A stretch of DNA of 64,000 nt, from NCBI GenBank assembly GCA_964465295.1, contig CAYXKC010000001.1:1-64000 (forward strand). Reading direction: 5' to 3'. This DNA is from Methanolacinia sp964465295 (lineage in GTDB: Archaea; Halobacteriota; Methanomicrobia; Methanomicrobiales; Methanomicrobiaceae). Each line of letters starts with the position of its first letter. Position 1 is the stretch's first letter. The notes under the pieces are model-generated. The model did no database searches and was not told the DNA's origin. It saw nothing but the letters and a program-made list of their open reading frames with translations. This document shows positions 25,332 through 34,219 of the stretch, piece after piece. The position numbers and the translations under genes are program-made.

Positions 25332-26636
25332 TTATGCAGCCTCCTGTTCGTATGCCGCGGCAGCATCGATCACCATCTCATCCTCAAAGTGCCTTCCGAT
25401 GATCTGAAGACCCGCGGGCATCTTTTCAACCAGTCCGCAGGGAACGGAGATTGCAGGAACGCCTGCAAGGTTTGCCGGAACTGTCAGGATATCGCTTAAG
25501 TACATCTCGAGTGGATCGCTCTTTTCGCCCAGCTTAAATGCGATGTTTGGCATAGTCGGCCCTGCAAGAAGGTCGACCTCTTTGAATGCCCTGAGAAAGT
25601 CCTTTCTTACATTCTGTTTTGCAACCTGGGCCTTTGCATAGTATTTGCCGTAGTATCCGGCTGAAAGGGTGAATGTGCCGAGCAGGATTCTCCGTATTAC
25701 CTCCTCGCCGAAGTATTCTCCTCTAAAGTCCCTGAACTCTTCGTGCCAGCGGCGTTTTGTATCAACGTTCGGTCCGAACCTGATCCCGTCGAAGCGTGAA
25801 AGATTTGACGAGGCCTCGCTTGTGCATGTTACATAGTATGCGGCGAGTGCATAATCCATGCTGGGAATGCCGCAGTCGACGATTGAAGCCCCCAGCTCTT
25901 CGAGAACCCCTATGGCATCCCTGACTGTTTCCGCAACCCTGTCATCGACTCCTTCACCGAAATATTCTGTGGGTATGCCGATCTTCTTCCCGCGGATATT
26001 ATCTGGTGAAGGGTCATGTGAATAAGGATTGTTATAGGCGGTTGAGTCGTATTCGCCCGGAGTTGTGATTACTTTCATGAGAGTCGAGACTCCGCCGACG
26101 TCCTTTGCCATGGGACCGATCTGCTCGAGCGAGTTAGAGTAGGCAATGAGCCCGTAACGGGAAACCCTGCCGTATGTTGGTTTAAGACCGACTATCCCGC
26201 AGAAGGATGCGGGGCATCTTATGGATCCTCCCGTATCGCTGCCAAGCGCCATAGGGACCATCCCCGAGGCAACTGCCGCCGCACTCCCTCCTGACGATCC
26301 TCCCGGAACCCTTGACGTATCGCACGGGTTTGTCGTCGGGCCGAAAGCTGAATTCTCGGTGGTCGTTCCCATGCCGAATTCGTCCATGTTCGTCTTTCCA
26401 ACAATGACCGCGCCTTCTTTTTTAAGCATGGATACCGTATGCGCGTCATATGGCGGAATATATCCTTTTAGAATTTTTGAACCCGCTGTAGTCTCAATCC
26501 CCTTTGTTGAGATATTGTCCTTGACGGCAACAGGAGTCCCGGAGAGAATTCCACCTGTTTGATATTCTGCTGATTCGAGGAGGGTTATGAATGCGTTGTT
26601 CCTGTCTTTGCAGGTGATCTCGTATATGCCGGTCAT
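25332..26636 (-). CDS. gatA: Asp-tRNA(Asn)/Glu-tRNA(Gln) amidotransferase subunit A
   Basis: A 434-residue amidase-signature enzyme that frees ammonia from glutamine. The Ser-cisSer-Lys triad is visible: Lys in PVAVKDNISTKG, cisSer in VPGGSSGGSAAAVASG and nucleophilic Ser in GSDTGGSIRCPASF. ATG 26636 overlaps the gatC stop (TGATG), so I prefer it to the in-frame GTG 26639. Confidence 0.95.
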   Translation of the reverse strand: MTGIYEITCKDRNNAFITLLESAEYQTGGILSGTPVAVKDNISTKGIETTAGSKILKGYIPPYDAHTVSMLKKEGAVIVGKTNMDEFGMGTTTENSAFGPTTNPCDTSRVPGGSSGGSAAAVASGMVPMALGSDTGGSIRCPASFCGIVGLKPTYGRVSRYGLIAYSNSLEQIGPMAKDVGGVSTLMKVITTPGEYDSTAYNNPYSHDPSPDNIRGKKIGIPTEYFGEGVDDRVAETVRDAIGVLEELGASIVDCGIPSMDYALAAYYVTCTSEASSNLSRFDGIRFGPNVDTKRRWHEEFRDFRGEYFGEEVIRRILLGTFTLSAGYYGKYYAKAQVAKQNVRKDFLRAFKEVDLLAGPTMPNIAFKLGEKSDPLEMYLSDILTVPANLAGVPAISVPCGLVEKMPAGLQIIGRHFEDEMVIDAAAAYEQEAA

Positions 26637-26908
26637 CACATCACCTTTGGTGCCATTATGAAACCTTCTTCAGTCTCTCCGGCGTTTTTAAGAGCCTCTT
26701 CCTGTGTGAGGGAGGGTTTGACCTCATCTTCCCTCAGTACATTGTACAGGTCCGGCTCTTCCATCTCGCTCATCACCACATTGTCGAGTATGTCGAAGTA
26801 TTCAAGTATTTTATTGAACTGACCGGTAAATCCGCTCAGCTTTTCTTTTTCAATTGAAATATCAGCCAGTCTGGCAATATTTTCCACTTCTTCCTTTGTG
26901 ACCATCAA
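26636..26908 (-). CDS. gatC: Asp-tRNA(Asn)/Glu-tRNA(Gln) amidotransferase subunit C
   Basis: A 90-residue small subunit that stabilises GatA/GatB. Typical features are the N-terminal VENIARLADISI helix, the NKILEYFDILDNVV segment and the C-terminal GFIMAPKVM. It overlaps gatA and sits 14 bases after the asparagine-synthase-like gene. Confidence 0.92.
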   Translation of the reverse strand: MMVTKEEVENIARLADISIEKEKLSGFTGQFNKILEYFDILDNVVMSEMEEPDLYNVLREDEVKPSLTQEEALKNAGETEEGFIMAPKVM

Positions 26909-26922
26909 TAAACCCTCGGGTG

Positions 26923-27918
26923 TTAATCTGATTTAACCAATTGATCTATGTACCCTTGCACCGAATTTTTATAACCGTTTTTACGTGCAAGTCTCTGGAT
27001 TTCTTTCCATACCCCGCTCCCGTACTGCATCGCTTTCTTGCTGTAAAAGGCTGCCTCCTCAGGCATATAGCCTGCCGCGACCATTCTTAGGGGGTATTTC
27101 CGGATGCCGTTTTCTACCATTCCCCCGGGAGGCAGGTTATGTGAAGCGCGCACCACTCTCATGTCCATGTAAGGGCATGAGATATATGTTCCATGCATCG
27201 ATGCGACCGACTGGTCCCGAAGCGACTGCAGGGGAAGTCCTTCAAAATCTCTTTTTAGTTTTAGAGAGGCATCCCCCGGTTCAAGATAACGGGCATAACC
27301 CCCGAATAGTTCGTCGGCACCCTGCCCTGCAAGAATTCTCCTGTGGCCGTTTTCGGATGCCCACCGTGCAACGAAGAAGAGCGTTGTGGCAATCGATGCA
27401 TCAAGCGGGGTTTTTCCGGGGATAACTTTGAGCACTTCCTTTAATACAGGCTCGATCTCTTCCTGATCAATCTCGCAGACCGAGTGCGATTCAAGTCCGG
27501 CAGTCTCTGCAACCTCTATAGAATGAATAATGTCATGGCAGCCGCTCATCCCTACAGTGACCGAGGGTCTGCCGGAAACCACTGCAATCAAAGCGGAATC
27601 CACTCCACCGGAGAATGCGACAACACCTTCGTCGCTCCTGAGCCTGATAGATTCCGTTATCGCCTCTTCGAGGGTTAAGTCCCCTGTTTCAGGTGATATC
27701 CCGCAGGTCTCCCGGCCATCGCAGATGACTTTGCCGGGCGGACAGTTCCCGGGTATTATCCCGAGATGATCCCTTGCGCGGCAGTTGTCCCACTCCAGGT
27801 AAAATTCCCCGCCGCAGCGTGAGATGGCGGAAACATCCTCATCTAATGCCCTTATAATATCCTCACTTGTAAGGATTCTTCCGCTGCATTCGATCCAGCC
27901 TGTGATATTTATCTGCAT
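26923..27918 (-). CDS. Asparagine-synthase-like protein without active glutaminase domain
   Basis: A 331-residue protein. The C-terminal synthetase domain is intact in its ATP motif (VVAFSGGVDSALIAVVSG) and in the ILAGQGADELFGGYARYL segment. The N-terminal part is a shrunken glutaminase: it keeps a trace of the usual core (GGEFYLEWD...ARDHLGIIPG) but lacks the Cys at position 2 that would attack glutamine. It may therefore use free ammonia, or ammonia from a partner. It lies between polB and gatC on the same strand. Other members of this N-type ATP pyrophosphatase family make different amides, so the product is not proven. Confidence 0.75.
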   Translation of the reverse strand: MQINITGWIECSGRILTSEDIIRALDEDVSAISRCGGEFYLEWDNCRARDHLGIIPGNCPPGKVICDGRETCGISPETGDLTLEEAITESIRLRSDEGVVAFSGGVDSALIAVVSGRPSVTVGMSGCHDIIHSIEVAETAGLESHSVCEIDQEEIEPVLKEVLKVIPGKTPLDASIATTLFFVARWASENGHRRILAGQGADELFGGYARYLEPGDASLKLKRDFEGLPLQSLRDQSVASMHGTYISCPYMDMRVVRASHNLPPGGMVENGIRKYPLRMVAAGYMPEEAAFYSKKAMQYGSGVWKEIQRLARKNGYKNSVQGYIDQLVKSD

Positions 27919-27938
27919 TCACTTATCTCCTGCAGATT

Positions 27939-30323
27939 CTACATCCCGAAATCGAAAAGAGTCGTCCGCGATGGGTCTAAATCATCCCATTTCAATCCAA
28001 TCGCCTCGATAATTCTTGATATCGGCTGCTTTATACTCTTCTCGAGCATTGTCTCGTAGTCCACGACAAACTCCGGGGGCACCTGGTCTGCATATTCAAA
28101 ACATATTACGTCGGTCTTTGGGTACTTTGAAGTCACGTTTTTAATATAGACCCTCTTCGGTTTGCTTCCCTTCTTGAAATCTGTCCCGAGGTATTTGTTA
28201 GAGTAAATGGCACCCCTGATATGTGCGTCCTGCGTCTCGTAGGCGTCGAGAGCCTTCCCTATCCCCCCGGGAATGCCGATATCGTCAAGAGGGTATTCCC
28301 CTTTCCTGTAGCCTGAGATGATCTCCCTCAGGTATGCCTTAAGCTCCTTTATATCAGAGCCCCTGAGAATCAGCTCCATTACGTGCAGCTGGACCTCCTT
28401 TGTCATATGCGGGGAATCGCTTCTCTTCATCTCGAAACCTACGATGTCGATCTGGTCGATGTCCTTTCCCTCTTTCCAGACGAGATGTCCGGCGTATCTC
28501 TTCTTTCGCCCCGCCTGGAAGAAACGCTTGTAGATCTTCTCGAACTTTATCGAGAAATAATGTTTTTCCGCGCCGAGAACCTCCCGCGCGAAGGATGAGT
28601 AACTGTCATTGAGTTTTTCCTCGATCCGTCGTGCAGTTGAAATCGTATCCTCCTTATCAAGCGGCGGAAGATGGATCATGCAGCTGTCAGTATCCCCATA
28701 CAGCACAGAAAAACCCATACCCTCGATTACATTTCGCGTATGTTCAATTATCGCCCTTCCGACAGATGTCACGGCAGATCCAATCTCCCTGTCATAAAGC
28801 CTGAATCTCGCGTATCCGCTGACCCCGTAGTAGGTGTTCATTATTACTTTCAGCACATTCTGCTGTATGTCGTAGAGCCTGTATTCAGGGGAACCGTAGT
28901 CGAATTCGTTTCTTAGTGCTTTCTTTTCGTCTCTTTCCGTCAGAAGATCGCTGATGATGCTTCTTGTCAGCCCGTCGGGCTCGCTTCTGAACCTGATCCC
29001 GTTGGGTGCATGCAGTTCGCCGTCCGGGTCCTTGGTTTCAGGTGATGCGTTAATTGTCATCATGCACATGGGGTACAGCGACTTCAGGTCGAGGACAACC
29101 ACATTCTCTCTCACTCCGAGAGACGGGTCGAATACGGTTGCACCTTCGAACTCCTCTGCATTCGCAAAACCCTTTGAAGGGAGTACATAGCGGCCGTAAG
29201 CCTTTCTTAGTACGAATATATCGACAATATTCGACGAGTTGATAGTGTTGTCGAGCGGGCATCCGACATATCTCGCGATCTCCTGGTAGAACTCGATAAT
29301 ATCATTCTTCCTGTTGATCTCGACACATAATTCGACGTCTTTCAAGTTGTAATCGACAAGAGTCTGCGGGTCATCGATCCATAGCTCCGAGATGGTTCCC
29401 GTATACCTGACCTTGCCTTCGCCCAGTTCGTCCTCGGCAATGGCGTCCAGCCTGTATGATTCCTTTCTTGCCCCCTGCATCTTCTTGTATGCCGTTAGCA
29501 GGTCGAACACTGCCCTGCCCCTTACCGGGGCTCTTGATGATGCACCGGGGAGCCTCGAGAGCGAGTCTTCGGGAATGTTCAGGTTCTTCATCCGTTTAAG
29601 GACATATGGTATGTCGAAATCCGTGAAGTTCCAGCCCGACATGATGTCGGGGTTTTTTTCCTGGATATATCCTGCAAGTGAGGATAATAGGGCCTTTTCG
29701 CTATCGAAGACATTTATTGTATGATTCTCCATAGAAGGTCTGATCTCGTCTTTAAACGGAGAATCTTCGTTTCTCCAGAAAAATGTCGTATAATGTTCGT
29801 CGTAGGAGTCCCAGCACGTAATGCAGTTTATCCTGTCCCTGTCAGCGTCGGGAAATCCGTTTATGTCCTCACATTCGATATCCATCATGCAGATGCGGGG
29901 AGATACGTTGAGATCGCAGGGAGAGACGGTGGTATAGTCTGCATCTTCTGCCGGGGCGGTCAGGGCACCGGTAATCCCGCAGTCAATCATGAATCTTGTG
30001 GTGAAGAGAATGTCTGCTTCAAAATGCCTGTATCTCTCCCTCGCTTCCCTGACATCGCCGGGGGTCCGGGTATATATTCTCCTGAGTCTTTCACCTCTAA
30101 TCGAGAAGTAATCCTGAACCTGATCAACCTCCGCTGACTCAGGTGCGGGAATTTTGTCTGCCTGCTCTGCCGGGGCATAAAAATATGGCCTGAACCCTTT
30201 TACACGGATCTCCCTGGCCTGCCCGGATTCGTCCCTCCCGAGGATATGTATCACGGGCCCCTGGGCAGTTACAGAATATTCGACCTGGTTTATGGCTATC
30301 GAGACAGCCTGTTCGGGCTCCAT
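27939..30323 (-). CDS. Family B DNA polymerase
   Basis: A 794-residue replicative-type polymerase. The 3'-5' exonuclease motifs are MDIECEDIN (Exo I), NFTDFDIPYV (Exo II) and YNLKDVEL (Exo III). The polymerase motifs are DLKSLYPM (A), KVIMNTYYGVSGY (B) and YGDTDSCM (C). No intein interrupts it. The N-terminal domain resembles the uracil-sensing region of archaeal polymerases. The start directly abuts the mdh stop. Confidence 0.95.
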   Translation of the reverse strand: MEPEQAVSIAINQVEYSVTAQGPVIHILGRDESGQAREIRVKGFRPYFYAPAEQADKIPAPESAEVDQVQDYFSIRGERLRRIYTRTPGDVREARERYRHFEADILFTTRFMIDCGITGALTAPAEDADYTTVSPCDLNVSPRICMMDIECEDINGFPDADRDRINCITCWDSYDEHYTTFFWRNEDSPFKDEIRPSMENHTINVFDSEKALLSSLAGYIQEKNPDIMSGWNFTDFDIPYVLKRMKNLNIPEDSLSRLPGASSRAPVRGRAVFDLLTAYKKMQGARKESYRLDAIAEDELGEGKVRYTGTISELWIDDPQTLVDYNLKDVELCVEINRKNDIIEFYQEIARYVGCPLDNTINSSNIVDIFVLRKAYGRYVLPSKGFANAEEFEGATVFDPSLGVRENVVVLDLKSLYPMCMMTINASPETKDPDGELHAPNGIRFRSEPDGLTRSIISDLLTERDEKKALRNEFDYGSPEYRLYDIQQNVLKVIMNTYYGVSGYARFRLYDREIGSAVTSVGRAIIEHTRNVIEGMGFSVLYGDTDSCMIHLPPLDKEDTISTARRIEEKLNDSYSSFAREVLGAEKHYFSIKFEKIYKRFFQAGRKKRYAGHLVWKEGKDIDQIDIVGFEMKRSDSPHMTKEVQLHVMELILRGSDIKELKAYLREIISGYRKGEYPLDDIGIPGGIGKALDAYETQDAHIRGAIYSNKYLGTDFKKGSKPKRVYIKNVTSKYPKTDVICFEYADQVPPEFVVDYETMLEKSIKQPISRIIEAIGLKWDDLDPSRTTLFDFGM

Positions 30324-31190
30324 TCAAAATCTCCTGCATAGAGAACTGATGTGTTCAGCCGCTTCGTTCATCTTTGCCCTTTCCCATTCATCAAGATCGA
30401 TCTCCTCAATCCCGATGATTCCTTCCCTCCCGACTACTGCGGGGACTCCTATTGAACATGACGATATGCCGTATTCACCGTCAGGTGCGCAGGAGCAGGG
30501 GACAGTCTCCCTCAAATCCCCGGCTACGATCTTTATGAGATTGACGATGTTCTTCACAGGGCCAAAGACCGTCCCCCCTTTTCCTTTGATAACAGGCATG
30601 CTTGCGCTCCGCATATCCAAAAGGATCTCTTCCCGCATATCGGCAGTGACCTCCTGGTCAAGGCTTGAGAATACAGGCACCTGGAATTCACCGTGTTCCC
30701 CGAGAACCTGTGCGCTTTTGTCCGGGATTATGCCTTTTTCTTCCAGGAAAAGCCTGTACCTGACCGTATCAAGCTGACCACCAAAGCCTATGCATCTTGA
30801 AGGCTCGATACCCCCTCTTGTGCAAAAATAGTAGTTCAGGGCATCCATAGGATTTGTAACTGTGATAAAGACTCCTTCAAAGCCCTTTATGTACCTGGTA
30901 CATTCAGAGGCAACCCTGATATTAACGTCAAGGAGGTCCGCCCTTGTCCTTATATGGGGGTTCCTTGCAATTCCTGCGGAAAAAAGGATGATGTCGGAAT
31001 TTTTGATATTTTCGGGGGTCGTATCAACTTTTATATCCAGCCCGGTATGAAGAAGGTCGAGCCTCTGTGCCTCAAGTAAGGCTTTGTCGATATCAAAAAT
31101 ATGTATCTCGTCGGCTATCCCCGTGGCCGCGGATAGAAAAGCGGCTTCAGCACCGATCCTGCCGGCGCCCAGTATCGAGAGGACTGTCAT
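30324..31190 (-). CDS. mdh: Malate dehydrogenase (LDH-like family)
   Basis: A 288-residue NAD(P)-dependent enzyme interconverting malate and oxaloacetate. The Rossmann motif is ILGAGRIGAEAAF, the substrate loop reads AGIARNPHIRTRADLL with the discriminating Arg, and the catalytic His is in VLGEHGEFQVP. It heads the long minus-strand run. Confidence 0.88.
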   Translation of the reverse strand: MTVLSILGAGRIGAEAAFLSAATGIADEIHIFDIDKALLEAQRLDLLHTGLDIKVDTTPENIKNSDIILFSAGIARNPHIRTRADLLDVNIRVASECTRYIKGFEGVFITVTNPMDALNYYFCTRGGIEPSRCIGFGGQLDTVRYRLFLEEKGIIPDKSAQVLGEHGEFQVPVFSSLDQEVTADMREEILLDMRSASMPVIKGKGGTVFGPVKNIVNLIKIVAGDLRETVPCSCAPDGEYGISSCSIGVPAVVGREGIIGIEEIDLDEWERAKMNEAAEHISSLCRRF

Positions 31191-31249
31191 TCATAGATGA
31201 TTTGGATTATGCTAAAATAATAATAGCTACAATTCTATTTTTATTCCTG

Positions 31250-32140
31250 ATGATAACGTTGAATTTAAAGGATTCCGTTTCTGTGGGCGGAATCGATCTT
31301 AGAAATCATCTCATCCTGGCGGCTGGTGTTCTTGGAACGACGGGTGCGTCTTTAAACAGGATGCTTGAGAGCGGTGCCGGCGGTGTGGTTACAAAATCTA
31401 TAGGACCTTACCCGAAGGAAGGGCATAAAGGCCCCTGCGTTCAGGTTTTCGATGGCGCTGTACTGAATGCCATGGGCCTTCCCAACCCTTCGCGGGATTT
31501 TACAGGTGAGATTGAACCGCTGAAAGGAAAACCCGTGATCGTAAGCGTCTTCGGTGCAAACCCCGGGGAATTTGCAGAGGTTGCATCCTGGTTTGAACCT
31601 GTTGCAGCCGGTTTCGAGCTGAATGTGTCGTGTCCTCATGCAGAAGGTTATGGGGCGCAGATCGGTTCGGATCCGGATCTGGTGAGAGATTGTACTGAAA
31701 GCGTTGCGAGACTTGGAAAACCTGTCTGGGTAAAACTGACGCCTAATGTTACAGATATTGGTGAGTGCGGCGCTGCTGCAGAGAGAGGCGGGGCATCGGC
31801 AATTGTTGCGATCAACACCGTCCGCGCAATGAGAATATCAACTGAACTCAGGAGGCCGGTGCTGGGCAACGGTTCCGGAGGTCTCTCTGGCAGGGCCGTA
31901 TTTCCTATAGCGGTAAAGTGCGTATGGGACCTGTATGAGGCATGCAGCATTCCTGTTGTGGGGTGTGGGGGAGTATCGTCGGCTGATAATGTCATCGAGA
32001 TGATGATGGCAGGTGCTGCTGCGGTAGAGATAGGCAGCGCTGTTTTGAACGGGGTGGATGTATTCGGGAAAATATGCAGTGAGCTTTATTCGGATGACGG
32101 AATTTCTGCCGGTGAGATCGTGGGGTGTGCACATGAATGA
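31250..32140 (+). CDS. pyrD: Dihydroorotate dehydrogenase catalytic subunit (class 1B)
   Basis: A 296-residue FMN enzyme that oxidises dihydroorotate to orotate in pyrimidine synthesis. Motifs include HLILAAGVLGTTGAS, the catalytic-Cys region FELNVSCPHAEGYG, VKLTPNVTDIG and GCGGVSSADNVIEMMMAGA. The start is ATG 31250; codons further upstream lie inside the divergent mdh gene and are not plausible. It overlaps pyrK by eight bases. Confidence 0.94.
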   Translation: MITLNLKDSVSVGGIDLRNHLILAAGVLGTTGASLNRMLESGAGGVVTKSIGPYPKEGHKGPCVQVFDGAVLNAMGLPNPSRDFTGEIEPLKGKPVIVSVFGANPGEFAEVASWFEPVAAGFELNVSCPHAEGYGAQIGSDPDLVRDCTESVARLGKPVWVKLTPNVTDIGECGAAAERGGASAIVAINTVRAMRISTELRRPVLGNGSGGLSGRAVFPIAVKCVWDLYEACSIPVVGCGGVSSADNVIEMMMAGAAAVEIGSAVLNGVDVFGKICSELYSDDGISAGEIVGCAHE

Positions 32141-32900
32141 AATGAGTTCCGTTCCGGTTTCAGTTACAGGAATAATCGAAGAAACGCCAAATATCAGGAC
32201 ACTGGAGTTCGATAAAAAATTTGATATAATCCCCGGGCAGTTCTGTATGGTCTGGATTCCGGGAGTTGATGAGGTGCCTATGGGTTTTTCCTCGGAAAAC
32301 TCAATCTCTGTCCAGAAGATTGGTGAGGCCACCGAAGCCCTTTACTCCTGTAAAAAAGGTGAAAAGCTTGGGATTAAAGGTCCGCTTGGAAACGGATTCT
32401 CAGTTGACGGCAGAGTCCTGGCAGTTGCCGGGGGAGTGGGTGCCGCACCGCTGAGGACAATCTCGCTCATGGGAAAGGTCGAGACATTCCTGCTTGGGGC
32501 ACAGAAGGAGTCAGAGATACCATTCAGGGGCAGGCTTGGAGACTGCGGTGATATAAGGATATCAACCGATGACGGCTCATACGGGCATCATGGTTTTGTT
32601 ACAGACCTCCTCAGGGAACTTACACTTGATGATTATGATACGATATGCGTGTGCGGACCCGAGATGATGATGAAAGGTGTTCTTTCAATTATCTGTGAAA
32701 GCGGTGCGGAGGAGAGGGCCCGGTTCTCACTGGCAAGATATATGAAGTGCGGAGTCGGGATCTGCGGTTCGTGCTGTATGGATTCCACCGGTCTCAGGGT
32801 CTGCAGGGATGGTCCTGTATTCAGGGGTGACGAACTGTTGAAGAGCCCTGAGTTCGGGAAATATGTCCGGGACGCCTCGGGCCGGAGGAAGTTTTTTTAA
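32133..32900 (+). CDS. pyrK: Dihydroorotate dehydrogenase electron transfer subunit
   Basis: A 255-residue FAD and 2Fe-2S protein that passes electrons from PyrD to NAD. The FAD/NAD reductase fold is visible (FCMVWIPGVDEVPMGFS, VAGGVGAAPLRTI), and the cluster cysteines are CGVGICGSCC plus a later RVCRDGP. ATG 32133 inside the end of pyrD is chosen, giving coupled translation. Confidence 0.94.
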   Translation: MNEMSSVPVSVTGIIEETPNIRTLEFDKKFDIIPGQFCMVWIPGVDEVPMGFSSENSISVQKIGEATEALYSCKKGEKLGIKGPLGNGFSVDGRVLAVAGGVGAAPLRTISLMGKVETFLLGAQKESEIPFRGRLGDCGDIRISTDDGSYGHHGFVTDLLRELTLDDYDTICVCGPEMMMKGVLSIICESGAEERARFSLARYMKCGVGICGSCCMDSTGLRVCRDGPVFRGDELLKSPEFGKYVRDASGRRKFF

Positions 32901-33126
32901 TTCAATTGGTGGAAGAGAAGAGGAATCTTCCCCCGTCCTGTTATCCTCCCTCTCATGGCGACAATTCGCAGGAGGAACTGGCAGGTATCCCCTCAGGTCA
33001 GGATAAAAATTATGATTGAATTTCAAAAATTCCGGCCTCAGGGCAGTTCGCGAAGCGAATCGCACAAGGGTTGTCCTTTGAAAATAAATATTTTCTCCTG
33101 AAATCCGGAAATGTGGATAAAATGCA
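32901..33126. other. Intergenic region after pyrK with structured element
   Basis: No gene seen. It holds copy B of the dispersed element and, at 33047-33059, a small hairpin TTCGC-gaa-GCGAA. Confidence 0.5.
32921..32981. repeat. 61-bp dispersed element, copy B
   Basis: Gapless match to 19441-19501 with 44 of 61 identical. In this copy TCCTCC and GGAGGA can pair as a stem around a roughly 21-base loop. The strong palindrome in copy A is not kept here. Confidence 0.7.
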
Positions 33127-33147
33127 AGGTTTACCGGTGGTAAACCT
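33127..33147 (-). terminator. Terminator hairpin at the end of the rlmH operon
   Basis: AGGTTTACC (33127-33135) pairs perfectly with GGTAAACCT (33139-33147) around a three-base loop. It covers the last codons and stop of rlmH and is followed, in the minus direction, by a T-containing run. Confidence 0.5.
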
Positions 33148-33616
33148 CTCCCCTGTTGATTTTGCATGCCCTGAAAAGTTGCTCGAGGATTATCAGCCTT
33201 ACCATCTGGTGAGGGAATGTCAGGGGTGAGAGGCACCAGCGGTAATTTGCTCTTTCAATCAGACCTTCTGATAAACCCAGAGTCCCCCCGATTACAAATA
33301 CAATACGACCCGATGTTGACAATTCCGCTTCTTTAAGTATACGGGCAACTTTTTCCGAGTCCCATAAATTACCTTTTAGATCGAGAAGAACGACGATGTC
33401 ATCGTCTTTTATCCTTTTCAGGATACTGTCTCCTTCAGTATCCCTGATCTTTTTTCCGGCCTGTTCGGAAAGGTTCTTCGGGATGCTTTCATCGGGTACT
33501 TCTTCAAGCGAGAGGCCGATATAGCCTGAGAGCCTTTTTTTATATTCAAGTATACCGTCACGGATGAATGGCTCTTTCACTTTTCCCGTACCGACAACTA
33601 AAACATTGAGAGACAT
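33131..33616 (-). CDS. rlmH: 23S rRNA pseudouridine-1915 N3-methyltransferase
   Basis: A 161-residue SPOUT methyltransferase acting on Helix 69 of 23S rRNA. The N-terminus MSLNVLVVGTGKVKEPFI, the VVLLDLKGN strand, the FVIGGTLGLSE knot loop and the C-terminal SPLTFPHQMVRLIILEQLFR motif are all present. It is the last gene of a five-gene minus-strand run, three bases after mobA. Confidence 0.93.
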   Translation of the reverse strand: MSLNVLVVGTGKVKEPFIRDGILEYKKRLSGYIGLSLEEVPDESIPKNLSEQAGKKIRDTEGDSILKRIKDDDIVVLLDLKGNLWDSEKVARILKEAELSTSGRIVFVIGGTLGLSEGLIERANYRWCLSPLTFPHQMVRLIILEQLFRACKINRGEVYHR

Positions 33617-33619
33617 TAT

Positions 33620-34216
33620 CTATTTTCCTGTTCTACCATTGATTCGTTCAAGGTCTTCTATGGAATTTATATTCATGAATGTCTCAAGTTCGGGGTCGAC
33701 ATCCCTGAAAGAGTCAGTATCAATGAATATCGCATTGATATTCTGAATAAGCGATCTTATGGAAAGCGAGGAGTGATCTTTCAGGTAATCTTCCAGTGCC
33801 GACCTGCGGTAAACGGCATGCAGGGGCTCAATCATATCCTCGTTCCACCTGGGAATCACCGCGTCATATCCGTTTATTGAATCAAAGAGCCTTGAAACAA
33901 CTTCAGGATGGATACATGGCATATCGCATGCGGTTATGAAGAGGATGTCACCGCTGCAAGATTGTATTCCTGCGTGGATTCCCCCCAGCGGACCTGACTT
34001 CCTTCGTATGTCGCATACTACAATGACGCCTTTTAAATCATGAAATTGTTTGCACTGGTCTTCATCACGAACGACAACAATAATCTCGTCCGCTACCTTT
34101 TCAAGCGATCTGATAAGCCGCTGGATAAAAGATAAACCTTCATATTCAAAGCGGTATTTCTCCCTCCCTCCCGCTCTTTTCGCTTCGCCGCCGGCCAGGA
34201 TGACTGCACTCTTCAG
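33620..34216 (-). CDS. mobA: Molybdenum cofactor guanylyltransferase-like nucleotidyltransferase (MobA)
   Basis: A 198-residue protein when read in full. It opens with KSAVILAGGEAKRAGGREKY, the nucleotide-binding loop of MobA-type enzymes, and continues to SGPLGGIHAGIQ and ITACDMPCIHPEVV. MobA joins GMP to molybdopterin. The first ATG in frame is at 33922, deep inside the fold, and the frame has no ATG, GTG or TTG before it. The only sensible start is CTG 34216, directly after the panE stop (TGA-GTC-CTG) with GAGGTG seven bases upstream. The domain assignment is clear; the CTG start is inference. Confidence 0.85.
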   Translation of the reverse strand: MKSAVILAGGEAKRAGGREKYRFEYEGLSFIQRLIRSLEKVADEIIVVVRDEDQCKQFHDLKGVIVVCDIRRKSGPLGGIHAGIQSCSGDILFITACDMPCIHPEVVSRLFDSINGYDAVIPRWNEDMIEPLHAVYRRSALEDYLKDHSSLSIRSLIQNINAIFIDTDSFRDVDPELETFMNINSIEDLERINGRTGK

Positions 34217-34219
34217 GAC

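Noticed and set aside
27939..30323. SLYPM in DNA polymerase motif A as an anomaly
   Set aside because: Related euryarchaeal family B polymerases are known to vary at this position, so it is not notable alone.
31067..31249. 61-residue extension of PyrD
   Set aside because: It is antisense to the mdh N-terminus and does not match PyrD, which starts at MITLNLKDS.
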